Shown here piece after piece: positions 12,127 to 24,625 of a stretch of 64,000 nucleotides of DNA. The notes under the pieces are model-generated. The model was given only the letters and a program-made list of their open reading frames with translations. It did not search any database and was not told the DNA's origin. Origin of the DNA: Manihot esculenta (Eukaryota; Streptophyta; Magnoliopsida; Malpighiales; Euphorbiaceae). A program made the translations under genes and the position numbers. The stretch spans positions 3,106,325-3,170,324 of the forward strand of contig NC_035171.2 of assembly GCF_001659605.2 (NCBI RefSeq). The letters are read 5' to 3'. Every line of letters starts with the position of its first letter. Position 1 is the first letter of the stretch.

Positions 12127-14991
12127 ATGAGGCACCTCCACCACCACCGTCAGCATATCTCGATAACCACCTCTCGCCGCCACTACGCCACCAAATATAC
12201 TGCCAAGATCACATCAACATCGCCCACAGGCCGCACCCTCTCCGCCGAAGTAACTCTACCTCTCCCCTCCGATCCTCGCGGTTACCCACTCCCCCGCCGT
12301 CATCTCATCTGTAAAGTTACCCAAATCCTTCTTCAATCCCACCGCAATACCACCAGTCATTCTCGCCCCTCCTCGTCTACCCTACAGATTGACACAGACC
12401 CTTTCTTTTCTCTCGAGGAATATCTCTCATCCCTCTCCATCTCCCTCACCCCAGCTGAAGCCTCCGAAGTTTTAAAATCCCTGAATTGTCCTTCGCTAGC
12501 TCTGAAATTCTTTCAATTTTGCCCTTCGCTTTCCCCAAATTTCCGCCACGATGCCTTCACGTACAGTCGCCTCATCCTCGTGCTCTCAAAGTCTACCCTC
12601 CCCGATAGAGTCAATCTCGTACGTGCGGTCGTTTCAGAGATGGAGAAACATGGGGTACGCGGCACGATATCCACCGTCAATATATTGATTGGGTTTTTTG
12701 GGGACACTGAAGACTTGGATAAATCTGTTGCGCTAATAGAGAAATGGGGTTTGAGAATGAACGGTTATACTTACAAGTGTTTGGTTCAAGCTTATTTGAG
12801 GTCGCATAACAGTGAGAAAGGGTTTAGGGTTTATCTGGAGATGAAAAGGAAAGGGTATAAACTTGATATTTTTGCTTATAATATGCTCTTGGATGCTTTA
12901 GCCAAAGATGAAAAGGTTCGGTGCCTTATGTTTCTTCTTTTTCTTCTTCTTCTTCTGTTTAAATGTGAATTCTTTTATAGGGATTTTGTGATTCTTATTT
13001 GTTTAATGTGCGTAGTGATGTAGTCAATGAGACATTCTGATTCTTCCGTTTGTTGATATAGAGTAGTTCAGAATTGTGCTTGTTGCAAATTGTCTACGAC
13101 CACTTGAATTTCAGTTTGTATGTCAGTATACGCCTGCATCATTGAATCTTCCTATATTTATTATCATCTATCTCTTATCTGTAATTAAATGGCCTTAAGG
13201 GTGTGAAAATGGTGTTTGATTATAGCAATCATTGATGCAAAAGGTGTCCCAATTGTATATTTTATAGATTAAGTTGACAGCTGAATTCTTGTTGACTTCC
13301 TGTTCAATGAGCTCATTGCTGGAACTTTTGGTTTAATGTGATATGAGGTTTTCTTTTGTGGTTTATCATATTATTAGATTAGCAAGCTGGCCAATTTTTT
13401 GAACTTAGGATTGTTCATAATTTTGATCTTTCGCACATTTTAGTACATAATTATTCATGTTGACAAAATTTTTCGAATAATGTACTCTGAACATGAGAAA
13501 TAAAAGAAGAACATTCTGCATTAAGGAACTGAAGCTAACCTGGTGTGTGAGATACAATTGTGAATGAATAAAGAATTTGTGGAAAAATATCCTAGAGACA
13601 CATAGTTGCTTTCCTAGTTAGTTGAAATGTGGCGCGTGATGCAACATTAATCAAACACTATAAAAGTATTAACAACGTAGGAATTGTTATATCTGAGTTG
13701 ATGAATTTACTTCTACTGATAACTGTTTCAATGTGCATGTCATCATTGAAAGAGCCTGATTATCTGATGTGCAGCATTTTGACAGGTGGCCGAGGCATAC
13801 AAGGTTTTTGAAGACATGAAAAGAAAGTATTGTGAGCCTGATGAGTATACATACACAATCATGATCAGAATGACTGGAAGAATTGGTAAATGTGATGAGT
13901 CTCTGGTGCTATTTGAGAAAATGTTAGACAAGGGTTGTTCTCCTAATTTAGTTGCTTATAATACTATGATCCAAGCACTGGCCAGCAGCCGAATGGTTGA
14001 CAAGACCATTTTCCTTTTCTCAAAAATGATTGAGAAAGATTGCCAGCCCAATGAATTCACATTTAGTGTCATACTCAATCTTCTAGCTACAGAAGGGCAA
14101 CTTCATAAGCTAGATGAGGTCATTGAATTGTCAAGAAAGTACATGAAGAGGTCAATATATGCATATCTTGTTAGGACATTAAGCAAATTGGGGCATTCAA
14201 GTGAGGCTCACAGATTGTTTTGCAAAATGTGGAGCTACCTTGATAGAGGAGATAGGGATGCATGTTTGTCTGTGTTAGAGAATTTGTGTGGTGCTGGTAA
14301 AATTGCAGAGGCCATTGATATGCTGAGTAAAATTCATGAGAAAGGAATAACTACTGATACAATCATGTATAATACAGTATTTTCTGCCCTTGGCAGGTTA
14401 AAGCAAATATCCCATCTTCATGATCTTTATGCGAACATGAAGAAAGATGGCCCTTTGCCAGATCTATTCACTTACAATATTCTGATCTCCAGCTTTGGTA
14501 GGGCAGGAAAAGTTCATGAAGCTATTAAAATATTTGAAGAACTAGAGAACAGTGATTGCAAACCTGATATTATATCTTACAATTCATTGATTAATTGCCT
14601 TGGGAAGAATGGTGATCTTGATGAAGCTCACATGAGGTTTAAGGAAATGCAAGAGAAAGGGTTCAATCCTGATGTTGTAACATACAGCACACTCATAGAG
14701 TGCTTTGGCAAAACCGGTAAAGTTGAAATGGCTTGCAGGTTGTTTGATGAGATGCTAGCTTCTGGCTGCTGCCCAAACATTGTAACATACAACATCTTAC
14801 TCGACTGTCTGGAGAGGAGTGGGAGAACTGCTGAAGCTGTGGATTTGTATGCTAAACTTAAACAGCAAGGGTTAACTCCTGATTCAATCACATACTCTGT
14901 GCTTGAACGATTACAAAGCGGTTCACATGCAAAAGTCAGACTACGGAGGCAGAATCCTATCACAGGTTGGGTTGTTAGCCCATTGAGGTGA
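12127..14991 (+). CDS. ABO5: Mitochondrial P-class pentatricopeptide repeat protein (At1g51965/ABO5 type)
   Basis: Two exons, 12127-12915 and 13786-14991, join in phase 0 (KDEK / VAEAYKVF) to code 664 residues. The first 40 residues are rich in His, Arg, Ser and Thr without acidic residues, a mitochondrial presequence. Residues 20-60 (ATKYTAKITS, RGYPLPRRHLICK) and the end (NPITGWVVSPLR) match, from memory, Arabidopsis At1g51965, reported as ABA OVERLY SENSITIVE 5, a factor for splicing a mitochondrial nad2 intron. Between lie a dozen or so 35-residue helical-hairpin repeats of the PxxxTYNxLI type, with no E, DYW or SMR tail, so a P-class RNA-binding protein. A longer unspliced frame continues into the intron to 13023 but loses all similarity after residue 263. 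Retention of the intron, if it happened, would truncate the repeats. Confidence 0.93.
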
Positions 14992-17465
14992 TATTACAAG
15001 GATAGTCACTTTTAACTTGGTCATTGGCAAAAAGTTATTCACAAGTTTTGGTCCTTAGTTCCTTTGCTAGTAGATGCCTTCAATTAATGACCAATTTCAT
15101 GAACGCTTTGATCCATTCCTCCAGGAAGAGTTGCAAAGATAAGGTGTTGCATACTTCGTGGAATTGTGGTGAGCTAATACTGAAATCTTATTTAAGATTA
15201 ATCTCTTCCGATTATTTGCAAGGTTACATTAGATCATTGTTACTGTAAATTGAGACTTATTGAGGAGCACTAAAAAGCTGGATGTTTATTCTGATGGGAT
15301 CGCATCATGCTAGGCTAATGAGATTCCTTGAGAATTTCGTTTGTCTGTACTTTCTTTTTGGCTGATGAGAGCCCTTTACAACTTCAATTAGGAGGATTGA
15401 AGTTGAAGTTCAAAAACTAAGCACTTCTGTTCTGTATTAAATTGTAGAAATGAAGGAAATGTCATTGAACAATTTGGAAGCTTAATGCGGCATTCAAACA
15501 ACTTTTAATTGCTAAATGTTAAATTTGGATTAGATTTAAATTACTTAAATTTGGATCAAATTTAAATCATTTAAAACTAGTGTTGAAGGGATGAAGGGAG
15601 GAGTGCTCAAGAACAAACTAACATGAGATTTAATATATTTTACCTTCAGAATATTTAATATATTTTATGTTTAGAATTAAATTGAAGCGTAAAATATTTA
15701 TAAAAAATTTAATATTTGATATTATATTAAATTTAAATTAAATTTAATTCAAGGTATCTATATTATTATATTTTTTATTTATAAATTTGGTGCTAAATTA
15801 AAGATTTTGAGAGCAAAGTAGATGCTTGTCATAACTTGTACATAACCAAAAATGATAGTTCATTTGAGATACTGAATAAACTTTTTTAGGAAAAATAATT
15901 AAAATTTCAGATTACTTTTAAATCGCAATAAAATTTAAGATTTTTTTCCTACCATTTGTAACAAATTAATTCTTCCTTGGGAAATGGATGGATGATTCAT
16001 GATTTCACCCGTTGAATTAATATTCATGTAAGAAAAAAAAAATTAAACAAAAATATATACCACTCAAATTGAGTGATCTCAAAGAGGATATTTTAGTAAA
16101 TTTTTCATTAAACTTAACTAATGCAATAAATAATTTATCTTTTTATTTTCGCCGATCAATTTAAATATTTTAAACTTATGGTTTGATTTACGTTTATTTC
16201 TAAACTTTCAATTTAGGATAATTAAATTAAAATTTTAAAATTTATTTCAATTTTATCAATGAATACAAATTAATTTTAATCGAAATTGCCACCATGCCAT
16301 TTTATTTAGCCATTTTGTTATTTTTTAATTTATATTTTTTAATTTTTTTAGAAGTATTTTAGTCATGAAACATGTCCGTATATTAATAAAAATATATTTT
16401 TTTCATCTCATAATTTTACTTTTTATGTATTAAAAAATTATTTTTTATTAATTTTTAATTATATTTATTTTAAAATATTAAATTTTATTAAATATTAAAA
16501 GAGATTTTAATTTTTTTTTAAATAAAATGAATTTAAATAGAATTATAATAGTAAATTTATATGTTAATATAATGTAAAAATAAATAATAATTTAAAAATA
16601 AATAAAAATTATAATACGATTGCTGTAATAAATACATTTGGTTTTGAAACGACTTAATTTAAGCTATATAGCAATACTAAGAATTAAAAAGGAAAAATAA
16701 AACTCAAAACCAACTATGAAGGGACGAGAGAAAATTGTGGGAAGTGGGGATGTGGATGTGGGTGTGGGTGTAAGGGTCAACTCTTGGATTACAACCTTTT
16801 TTAATTTGAAAGAAAGCTTTGTCATATAATATCCGCCCTACTCCATTTTCTTTTCTAGAAAACCTAGTTCATATTTTCAATTTTACTTTTTTTTTTTTCT
16901 ATTTTTCTTACCTAACATTCAAGTTAATAGTTTTAGCTTATTGATAATCGGGAACTCTCAAATTTTAATTATAATAAAAATAAATTCTGAAAAAAATATA
17001 TAATATCCATATATCTCATTATGGTTTCTCGTAAATAGAACAAATCAAGGGCACCATTGAACAACAAAAACAAAGGTTGCCACTCTTGTAATTTCCAACA
17101 AAATCTGAGCAATAGCACAAGTGGTGGCATTATGGTAAAATAGCCATAAAAGCGGTGGCAATTTGAAAGAAACAAAGGGCTGTCGTTTTATTTTTCAAAC
17201 CGATGGCGGCTTAAGAAGCACAACCAAAACACAATAGCTATCATACAATGTATCACTATAGCGTTGAATATATAGAAACGAATTTTACACACGTGTGGAT
17301 ATAGTTTCTATAGAGTGATGCGCGGTCCACCATAATCAGGCATGCAGGTAATTTCAACGCAAATCTAAGGTCATATACCATGAATCATCCTATTTAAAGA
17401 AAATGAAAAATTTTCATTTCATCGTCTAAATTATTCCTTTTTCCTCCAAAAATCGCCGTATAATT
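14992..17465. other. AT-rich intergenic spacer
   Basis: Starts with the PPR 3' UTR (a 74-codon frame at 15024-15248 lies in it and looks non-coding). From about 15,600 to 16,680 it is nearly pure A/T. A G-rich patch, GGGATGTGGATGTGGG and following bases near 16,745, precedes the acid phosphatase. TATTTAAAG at about 17,391 is a candidate TATA box for that gene. Confidence 0.55.
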
Positions 17466-18682
17466 ATGGCATTTTTGCTCCTCCTACTATTCCTAGCAGC
17501 AACTACTGTAACTTCCCACTCCCACGCCTCAGAACTCAGCTTCCTCCATCAAATCCACCTTCTTCGCCCCCAATCCGGGGCGGCCGGCGACCATCTTCCT
17601 GGCATAACTTGCCTGAGTTGGCGTCTTGGTGTTGAAACTAACAATATCGTTGGATGGATAACAGTTCCTGGGGAATGTGAAGGTTATGTAGGGCATTACA
17701 TGTTAGGCCAACAATATCGAGAAGATTCTAAAGCCGTCACCGACGAGGCTTTTCTCTATGCCGCCAGCCTCAAGCTGGCCGGGGACGGCAATGACATATG
17801 GATCTTTGACATTGATGAGACTACACTTTCAAATTTACCCTACTATGCTTCCCATGGATTTGGGTACGTATTTGATTGATTGGTTCATTATTTCGTTGAT
17901 AAGCTAAATAATCAATTAAATTATATTTTTAATTATATAAAATAATTCTGCATGTCAGATGATCAAAATACTTTCTTTAAATCTTATAACTATTACCATT
18001 AATTTTAAATTGTCTCTCGCTTTTTATTTTTTTTATATTTTAAAAATAACAATGCTAAAATATAAAGAATGGTTTTTTTTTGTTGATTTTTTAAAACAAT
18101 AAAAATGTATTTTAATATATATATGTTTTAGGTAATTAGCAGTAATCCTTAATTTTCTCATTTTAAATGTAGAAAAAGAAAATTTGGATAATAATGATGA
18201 GAAGATTTCAGGGCACAACCATTCAATGCAACACTGTTCAACAAATGGGTTCTGGAAGGCAAAGCTCCAGCGTTGCCAGAGTCTTTGAAACTGTACAGGA
18301 AACTAAGATCTCTTGGAATCAAAATTGTCTTCATTACAGGAAGAACTGAAGATCAGAGAACTGTCACAGCCAACAATCTGAAGAAGGCTGGTTACAGCTC
18401 ATGGCTGAAGCTTATACTCAAGTAATAATATAATTATTTACGTATATGAAGTGTGATTTAATTTGATTCTGTAAATGAAAAATTGGTGGGTGCATGCACT
18501 GCAGGTCATCTTCTTATTCAGGAAAAACAGCAGTTTTCTACAAATCAAGCGAAAGGGCAAAGCTTGAGAAGAATGGTTACAGAATCATTGGAAACATTGG
18601 TGATCAATGGAGCGATCTCTTGGGTACTAATACAGGAAATCGAACGTTCAAGTTGCCTGATCCAATGTACTACATTAGTTAA
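17466..18682 (+). CDS. Secreted HAD-type acid phosphatase (acid phosphatase 1 / VSP-like)
   Basis: Three exons, 17466-17863, 18212-18421 and 18505-18682, give 261 residues, the usual size. Residues 1-20 form a hydrophobic signal peptide (MAFLLLLLFLAATTV), so the product enters the secretory path, to cell wall or vacuole. The family is the plant class-B-like acid phosphatase group that includes vegetative storage proteins; it hydrolyses phosphomonoesters through an aspartyl-phosphate. Motif I, DIDET (residues 115-119), is intact with both aspartates; the second motif is ITGR in exon 2 (IVFITGRTEDQR), and the end carries GDQWSDLLG and the usual LPDPMYYI tail. Classical storage forms in Arabidopsis have lost the first Asp, so this copy is probably an active enzyme. 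Splice phases are 2 and 2. Confidence 0.94.
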
Positions 18683-19588
18683 TTTGTATTAGTGAGTTGT
18701 ATTCGACTTCATTTCAATGAATAAAACTTCCAATGAAATTAATTTGATTAAAATTTCCATGGATTATATTTATGCATATTTGGTAAAGGAAAGCGTGACA
18801 TTTAGTGGAAGTGAAGAGTGAGAGGTCGGACAATGAATAATGATATAAAGAGATTCCTGAGACCAGATGTGATGTAAAACATGACTAGTGACCAAGCAGC
18901 AAGCACCACAAGTTATTGTCTTTCCTGTATTCGGTGGACCTACTTCACATTTTTTAACCATCTTCAAATTCTATGGTCTGGTTTAGAATATCAGTCCGAA
19001 AAATTGATTAATGATATTAGAAATTTATAAAATAAAATTTCAAGCTAGCACAATGGAACGAGATGGAGGCCGAGAAGAACCGGCGGCCAAATTTTCTCGT
19101 AATTTATTTTTAATATTTAATTTAATTTTCTAAATTGCGTAACTGTAAATTGTGAGTATGATCCTTTTTTTTCTCTGCTCTTACGGTTCACCTCATCTCT
19201 AATATTAATAATAAAAATAATAATTTTTTTTAAATAATAAAAATAATAATTAATTGAAAGATTACAGGATAATAGCATATATATAAAAATAAAGTATACA
19301 TATATTGAAACTTTTGTCTGAGCATTCATACGCAAAAGAAACTCCGTTAAACTCAAGGAGAACGTGAACGGCACTCATTCAATCAAGTTCAAACACACGG
19401 CCAAGATCCGATCACAAGTCAGACACCACCATCATCAATAATACTTCTGTGGAACCTACTTAACACGTGGACACGTTCTCTGTCCTTTGAAATCACTATA
19501 TATACCTCTCTTCTTCAAACCATAAGCTTTCAAACTGCACGACGTAAAAGAAAATAAACAAATTGAAGACGGTTACGATTAGTCGAAA
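18683..19588. other. Spacer: phosphatase 3' end and profilin promoter
   Basis: No gene recognised. The left 50 bases hold the phosphatase 3' UTR; the middle is AT-rich; the right 150 bases are the profilin promoter (listed separately). Short frames at 18,770-19,374 on the minus strand have no family resemblance. Confidence 0.55.
19464..19505 (+). promoter_or_regulatory. Profilin promoter: G-box and TATA box
   Basis: A palindromic CACGTG at 19464-19469 lies about 30 bases before CTATATATAC at 19496-19505, which is 84 bases before the profilin ATG. G-boxes bind bZIP/bHLH factors in plants; that it works here is inferred. Confidence 0.5.
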
Positions 19589-20513
19589 ATGTCGTGGCAA
19601 ACTTACGTTGATGAGCACCTTATGTGCGACATCGACGGCCACCATCTCACGGCCGCCGCTATCATCGGTCACGATGGCAGTGTTTGGGCCCAGAGCTCCA
19701 GCTTCCCTCAGGTCTAGGCTCTCTCTATGATTCTATTTTATCCTGATCTGATTGTTTGGATTATTGGATTTTGTCTGGTAATTGCTTTAATTTTTCTAGA
19801 TTTGGATTGGATCTGGTTGTTACTGTATAAAAACAAAACGGTCTTTATTTTACTAATCCTGTTCCTGTTAGAGGATCTATTTTTATAATTTAACCTTTTG
19901 GATTTTTTTTTTCTCTGATCTGTTGTTTTCTTTTTTCCTTAGCACATTTATATGGAATGTTACCCGCCATTGGCTGATTCATATGTTGGCTTTTCCAGTT
20001 TAAGCCAGCAGAGGTTGCGGCCATCATGAAAGATTTTGATGAACCTGGATCCCTTGCACCAACAGGTTTGCACCTTGGTGGCACAAAGTACATGGTGATC
20101 CAAGGAGAGGCTGGAGCTGTGATTCGCGGAAAGAAGGTGTTTAATTGTTTAGATAATTGGGTTTCTTATTTATTCTCATTGTTATATTGATCTATATTTA
20201 GTCTGAATTATGTGGCAGTTGTTAAGTTTTAGGCTTTTATATTATGCTACAACTTAGTGCATAACACGGTATCACATTTACTTTATGAAGAGCTCAAAAT
20301 CGCAGAATACATTGTGAATACAGACGTTGTCTGCAGATGAAATTCCATATTCTTCATACGTTAACAATCATTTTACAGGGTTCTGGTGGCGTCACTGTGA
20401 AGAAAACGAACCAAGCTCTCATTTTTGGTATTTATGATGAACCAATGACTCCAGGACAGTGCAACATGGTTGTAGAGAGGCTGGGTGATTACCTCCTTGA
20501 TCAAGGCCTGTAG
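19589..20513 (+). CDS. PRF: Profilin (intact copy)
   Basis: Actin-monomer and poly-proline binding protein that controls filament assembly in the cytosol; plant profilins are also common pollen/latex allergens. Exons 19589-19711, 19999-20136 and 20379-20513 give exactly 131 residues, the standard plant length. It starts [12 protein letters not shown] and ends [12 protein letters not shown], with the conserved GSVWAQS and [12 protein letters not shown] segments. Introns fall at the positions usual in plant profilins (after codons 41 and 87). The gene is followed, convergently, by IQD-A. A second copy, split and without exon 1, starts at 23.6 kb; exon 3 of that copy differs by few bases, so the duplication is fairly recent. 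Confidence 0.97.
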
Positions 20514-21463
20514 GCTCTTAATTCTTCGACTTAGCTTCATGGTTGTCAAATGCTGATTTCTGGTTTGGGCTTGCAGCTGGCCATGAACTGACATTAATGA
20601 TTTTGCTGGGAAATAACGTTGTGAGGACAAAACAGTGGTTTTTTTCCCCTACTTTTATTGTTGATTGTGTAGGTCCATTGCCTTTTTCTTTTCAACTCCA
20701 GCTATGCTTTCTTAATTTATGTGTATTCATGCTCCGGTCTCTTAATTAAGTTTGCGTATTTCAAGTTTGAACGTTTTGGATTTATTTTATAATACATAAT
20801 ACAAAGATTTTCTATACGGGATTTGATACTCGTGCATTTTTTGGTTTTCTTTGAGTACATTTACGTCCCCTTCTTTAAAGGTTTCTCTACAAAGCTTGGT
20901 GGTGAGAAAATGCGTATTCTGATAACAGCCAAAGCGAACAGTCCATGCTGTTCTTGATGCATCATAACAAGCCAGCAAGTTTCCATTTGCTATGATTTCT
21001 ACCATTTTCTGTTGATGCAAATCATACTTGCTTGAACGTGGAAAAGAAAGATGATGTCTATGTGTTCATGGGAATTAGATACATCAAAAAACGTGGAAAA
21101 GTTCTATTTTATTTTTGAAAAATCCATATCTGATCCTTAATCTTGGGAATTAGATACATCAAAAAACGATAAAAGTCCACATTCAGAGATTCTGTGCAGA
21201 GGAGATGCAAATTTTGCAATTCTTGATTTCAAATCCAAGCTCAGAATTGAACATAACAAGGAAAAAAAAAAAAAAAAAAGCTTTCATTTCATTTTCTAAG
21301 TAATTTACACAGACCAAACTTTGATCAATCCTAGCTATTAACTGCCAACCTTAGTTGAGAAGAGAAGCTTAGGATGTCTTTGTTTAACAGAACCCATCAA
21401 ATATCTAAACCTTCAACGGCTTGGGAACATGATCAGTGCATTCTGACACTGCTTATGCTATTC
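20514..21463. repeat. Profilin downstream segment, repeated elsewhere in the window
   Basis: The stretch 20,514-21,050 has close copies at 39,452-39,985 (complete, with a deletion of about 15 bases) and at 51,465-51,725 (part only). From about 21,095 it passes into the downstream flank of IQD-A, which recurs at 48,640 and 52,780, including an A tract of 18 or more (about 21,261-21,279). Frames at 20787-21020 and its copies repeat only because the DNA does; no protein family is evident. Confidence 0.8.
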
Positions 21464-23176
21464 CTAGCAGCCATTATTTCGTTGAGCGAAAGCTTCTTCT
21501 TTGGCCCTGGCTCCGCCCGCTGCTTTGGAGCACTGTGAGACCTCAATTTGGCCTTGGAAGGATTTTGTGTTGGACATATAATTAGGGAAGTTTGAGTGAG
21601 GCCTGAAGAAACTGCCTCCACAAACACTCTTGGCTGGCGTTGCAGGGGCATTCGACCTGACAGAGTTTGCAAAATCTTGATGATTTTTGTAATATGGTAT
21701 GGAGATTCGAGCTGGAATTGGACATGGAAGAGGTGATGAGTAAGGTACTCCGTCGTCATATTCTGATAATGCTGCAGCGGCTCTACGAGATCTTGATCTG
21801 GGTTTGATTTCAACTATTTTTGGGCTTTCATCAAATTCATAAGATGCAAACAGCCTCTCACTGTGGAATTCACTTTTTGTATCATCAAATTTTTCCTGAA
21901 AATGTTAAAAAAAGAAACCAAGTGAACCCATTTCTTCAATAAAAAGATTGGACTTCATACAAGTTTGCAAAACAGGATCTTACAATTGATTTTCGTGGTC
22001 GGTTTTCAGGTTGAAATCTATTCTCCTTGTTTATAGAACGACGAGCACGTTGGGATCGAACAGAAGTTTGAGCTCTTATAAGAGCTTGCATACTGTGAAG
22101 AGTTGCAGCAGCCTGCTTTCGGACCAGATAGCCTCTAACAAGTGCCTGCATCTTCACCAATCCTTTCAATGCTCGAAGAGCTTTTCGAGCCTGCGATTAA
22201 CCAAATAAACCCATTAAGAATATTAAAGAGTCAATTTACAGAACACCTTACAAACACAGCTTTCTCATGGAGCAGTTCATAGAGCAGATGAAAAAGAAAA
22301 GACGAGTTGAAGTAGGACTTAGCAATCATCCCAAAACAGAGGGGACCAAAGAAAAAACATTTGAATCAGTGTTTCCAGCTTTTGAGAGAGTAAGATTTAA
22401 GAAAAGTAACTAAAGCTAAAAGCTAAATTTACTTTTCTCAGAAAAAATGTAGTACTGACACTGTTTCATTAATTACCCTTGGTGTGTGTTTCCAGCTTTC
22501 ACGAGTAGACATAAAAGCAATTTATACAATTTCCTCCACAATGTTATAAACATTTTGTTACAAGGAAGAAAAAAAAACACACAATTGTAATAAAGCAGAG
22601 CAGAAACTGCAAAAATCTAAAAATACCCAGATGAGAGTATCAACTTTTGAACTTGATCTGAATCATACCCATGAAAAAAGAAAATTAAAAAAAGCTGAAA
22701 ATTACTCTGTCAAAACCACCCACTTATCAGTAAGAAAATTTTTTAAATAAAGCCCTACTTTTGCTTACCAAAAAGCCTCTGAAAACGGTTTGAACTTTGA
22801 TTGCAGCCCACTTCTCTGTCTCGCTACCATACGTTGTCCCTCTGCCATTGCTGGTCAGCCTCACTACCGCCATCGCGGCCTGTGCTGCAGCCACTGCATC
22901 GTCGGCCGCTGCAGCCGTCGCAGATGCCACAGCTATTGCGTGTTTGTTCTGATCTCTTTCAGTCTCAGCAATGTAGGATCTGAGCCAGGCAGCATCTTTC
23001 ACCTGAAGGTTATAACGAGGGATCACACTGTTATCCCTTCCTGATTTGCCAAAACTCCATCTTGTTTTCGCTCTCTTTTCGCTTGAAATTGAACTTGAAC
23101 TGTCACCACCATTATCTCTTCCTTTATCTTTCTTCATCCCCAACAAGCCTTTTAGCCACCTTGTAGCTTTACCCAT
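21464..23176 (-). pseudogene. IQD-A: IQ67-domain calmodulin-binding protein, frameshifted C-terminus
   Basis: Exons 23176-22769, 22190-21984 and 21895-21464. IQD proteins bind calmodulin and commonly link Ca2+ signals to microtubules or the plasma membrane. The IQ67 domain spans the exon 1/2 junction (about residues 120-190: [16 protein letters not shown] then [20 protein letters not shown]) and is intact. In exon 3 one extra base (CCTTGG where copies B and C have CCTTG, near 21,555) shifts the frame after TKSF. The conserved end ([23 protein letters not shown]) is replaced by about 28 unrelated residues, stopping at TAG 21466-21464; length 348 residues. The original frame also has a later TGA. 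It also lacks 60 bp and 9 bp of exon 3 that copy C retains. The N-terminal 205 codons are open, so a truncated product is possible. Confidence 0.88.
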
Positions 23177-23590
23177 CTTGTCTAGATCTCTCTCTCGTTC
23201 ACTACAACTTGGATAATCTTAGAAAGACAAACAATGCATTAGAGCCCAGAATGTGAAGCACTGAATAAATTAACAATTAAACTAGAAATTGAAGTAGCAT
23301 GAGAAAAAGTAAAAACCAAGCAATTAAATAAATAAATTATCCAATTCAAAAAACTAAAACAGCGCCGGATTTTATCTTTCTCCCTCTCTGCTATTCCTTT
23401 AAATCAAGCCGAAATTAGCTGCACGAATCGTGGATTCTGATTTAAAGCCTCGGAAGAAATCGTCTAATGTGCTTTTTGTAACCTGATTTGAGAAGGATTC
23501 ATTTACTGAGCCATTAATTCGGATTATTTCCCATTTGATTCAGAATTTGGTAACGGCAAATAAAATTTGATTTAAATAGCTTGAATTAAG
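23177..23590. repeat. IQD-A upstream flank, deleted relative to IQD-C
   Basis: Matches the flank of IQD-C in two blocks: 23,177-23,400 with 54,946-55,496, and 23,400-23,600 with 57,180-57,386. Relative to C it lacks about 335 bases (C: 55,036-55,370) and about 1.7 kb (C: 55,497-57,180), so much of the likely 5' UTR and promoter of C is missing here. Confidence 0.8.
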
Positions 23591-23803
23591 GCGAGAATGT
23601 TTGGTTTATTGGTTTTTGTCTGGTAATTGCTTTATATGGAATTGTTACCCGCCATTGGCTGATTCATATGTTGGCTTTTCCAGTTTAAGCCAGCAGAGGT
23701 TGCGGCCATCATGAAAGATTTTGATGAACCTGGATCCCTTGCACCAACAGGTTTGCACCTTGGTGGCACAAAGTACATGGTGATCCAAGAAGAGGCTGGA
23801 GCT

Positions 23804-23812
23804 GTGATTGGC
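23804..23812. repeat. Left target-site duplication of the Mutator-like element
   Basis: GTGATTGGC here and GTGATTCGC at 39057-39065 flank the element. They are 9 bases long with one mismatch; the undisturbed site in profilin 1 reads GTGATTCGC. A 9-bp duplication is the hallmark of Mutator-like transposition. Confidence 0.85.
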
Positions 23813-24620
23813 GGGCGTTTTACAAAATTAGGATCGGGCGAATATAATTTTGATAATTTACGGTCGGCTAAAATTTATTTACCGATTTGGAGTTCGCCTA
23901 CCACGTGGCAGGTGAAAAGAGGACTTGGCGCTTTTTTGACAGACGCCAGACCTGGCCGCTTCTCAAAGAGGCGTCTGGCACGTGAGAAGCTTGTTTTCTT
24001 CTTTTTTTTTAATTTTTTTATTTTTAATTATTAATATATTATAATTAAATATTTATATTATATTAATTTAATAATTAAATATATATAAGAGTATTAAATT
24101 AAATAATTAATAAAAAAATTAATTAATTAATTAATATGAAAATTTAAAATTATAAAAATTAAATTTATTTGTTATTGTATTTTTATTTAAAATTATAAAA
24201 TAAAATTATACTGTAATTTAAATAATTAATAAAAAATAAATAAATAAACTAATTAATATGAATATTTAAAATTATAAAAATTAAATTTACTTTTTATTAA
24301 ATTGTTATTTAGAATTATAGAATAAAATTATGTTGTGATTAAATATTATATGTGATCACCTAATTATTTATAATTTATCAAAAATAATAAATTTAATTAA
24401 ATATTTTAATAGCAAAATAATATAATAATTTTAAATATTTTATATAAATTGTTTATAATTTATTAAAAAAATAAATAAATTAAGTAATTAATTCAATTAA
24501 ATAATTTTGTATAAATTTAATAGCAGATTAATATTATAATTCTAAATATTTTTATGTGCATTTCTTTATTATTAAGTTTTATAATATTTTTATATATTAA
24601 AAATATTTTTATAAAATATA

Positions 24621-24625
24621 ATAAC
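24621..24625. repeat. Left 5-bp target-site duplication of the LTR retrotransposon
   Basis: ATAAC immediately before the 5' LTR; the same five bases follow the 3' LTR at 38182-38186. Perfect match, expected for an integrase-made insertion. Confidence 0.93.

Noticed and set aside
20787..21020. 77-codon minus frame repeated at 51,462-51,677
   Set aside because: Repeated only because the DNA segment was duplicated; no codon conservation pattern, and the third copy at 39.8 kb has a deletion of about 15 bases.
21433..21813. 126-codon frame with [13 protein letters not shown] end
   Set aside because: Artificial hybrid: wrong frame of IQD-A exon 3 before the one-base insertion and the old frame after it.
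23711..24034. 107-codon frame starting like profilin exon 2
   Set aside because: It is the broken profilin exon running into the Mutator-like inverted repeat, not a fusion gene with a meaningful second half.
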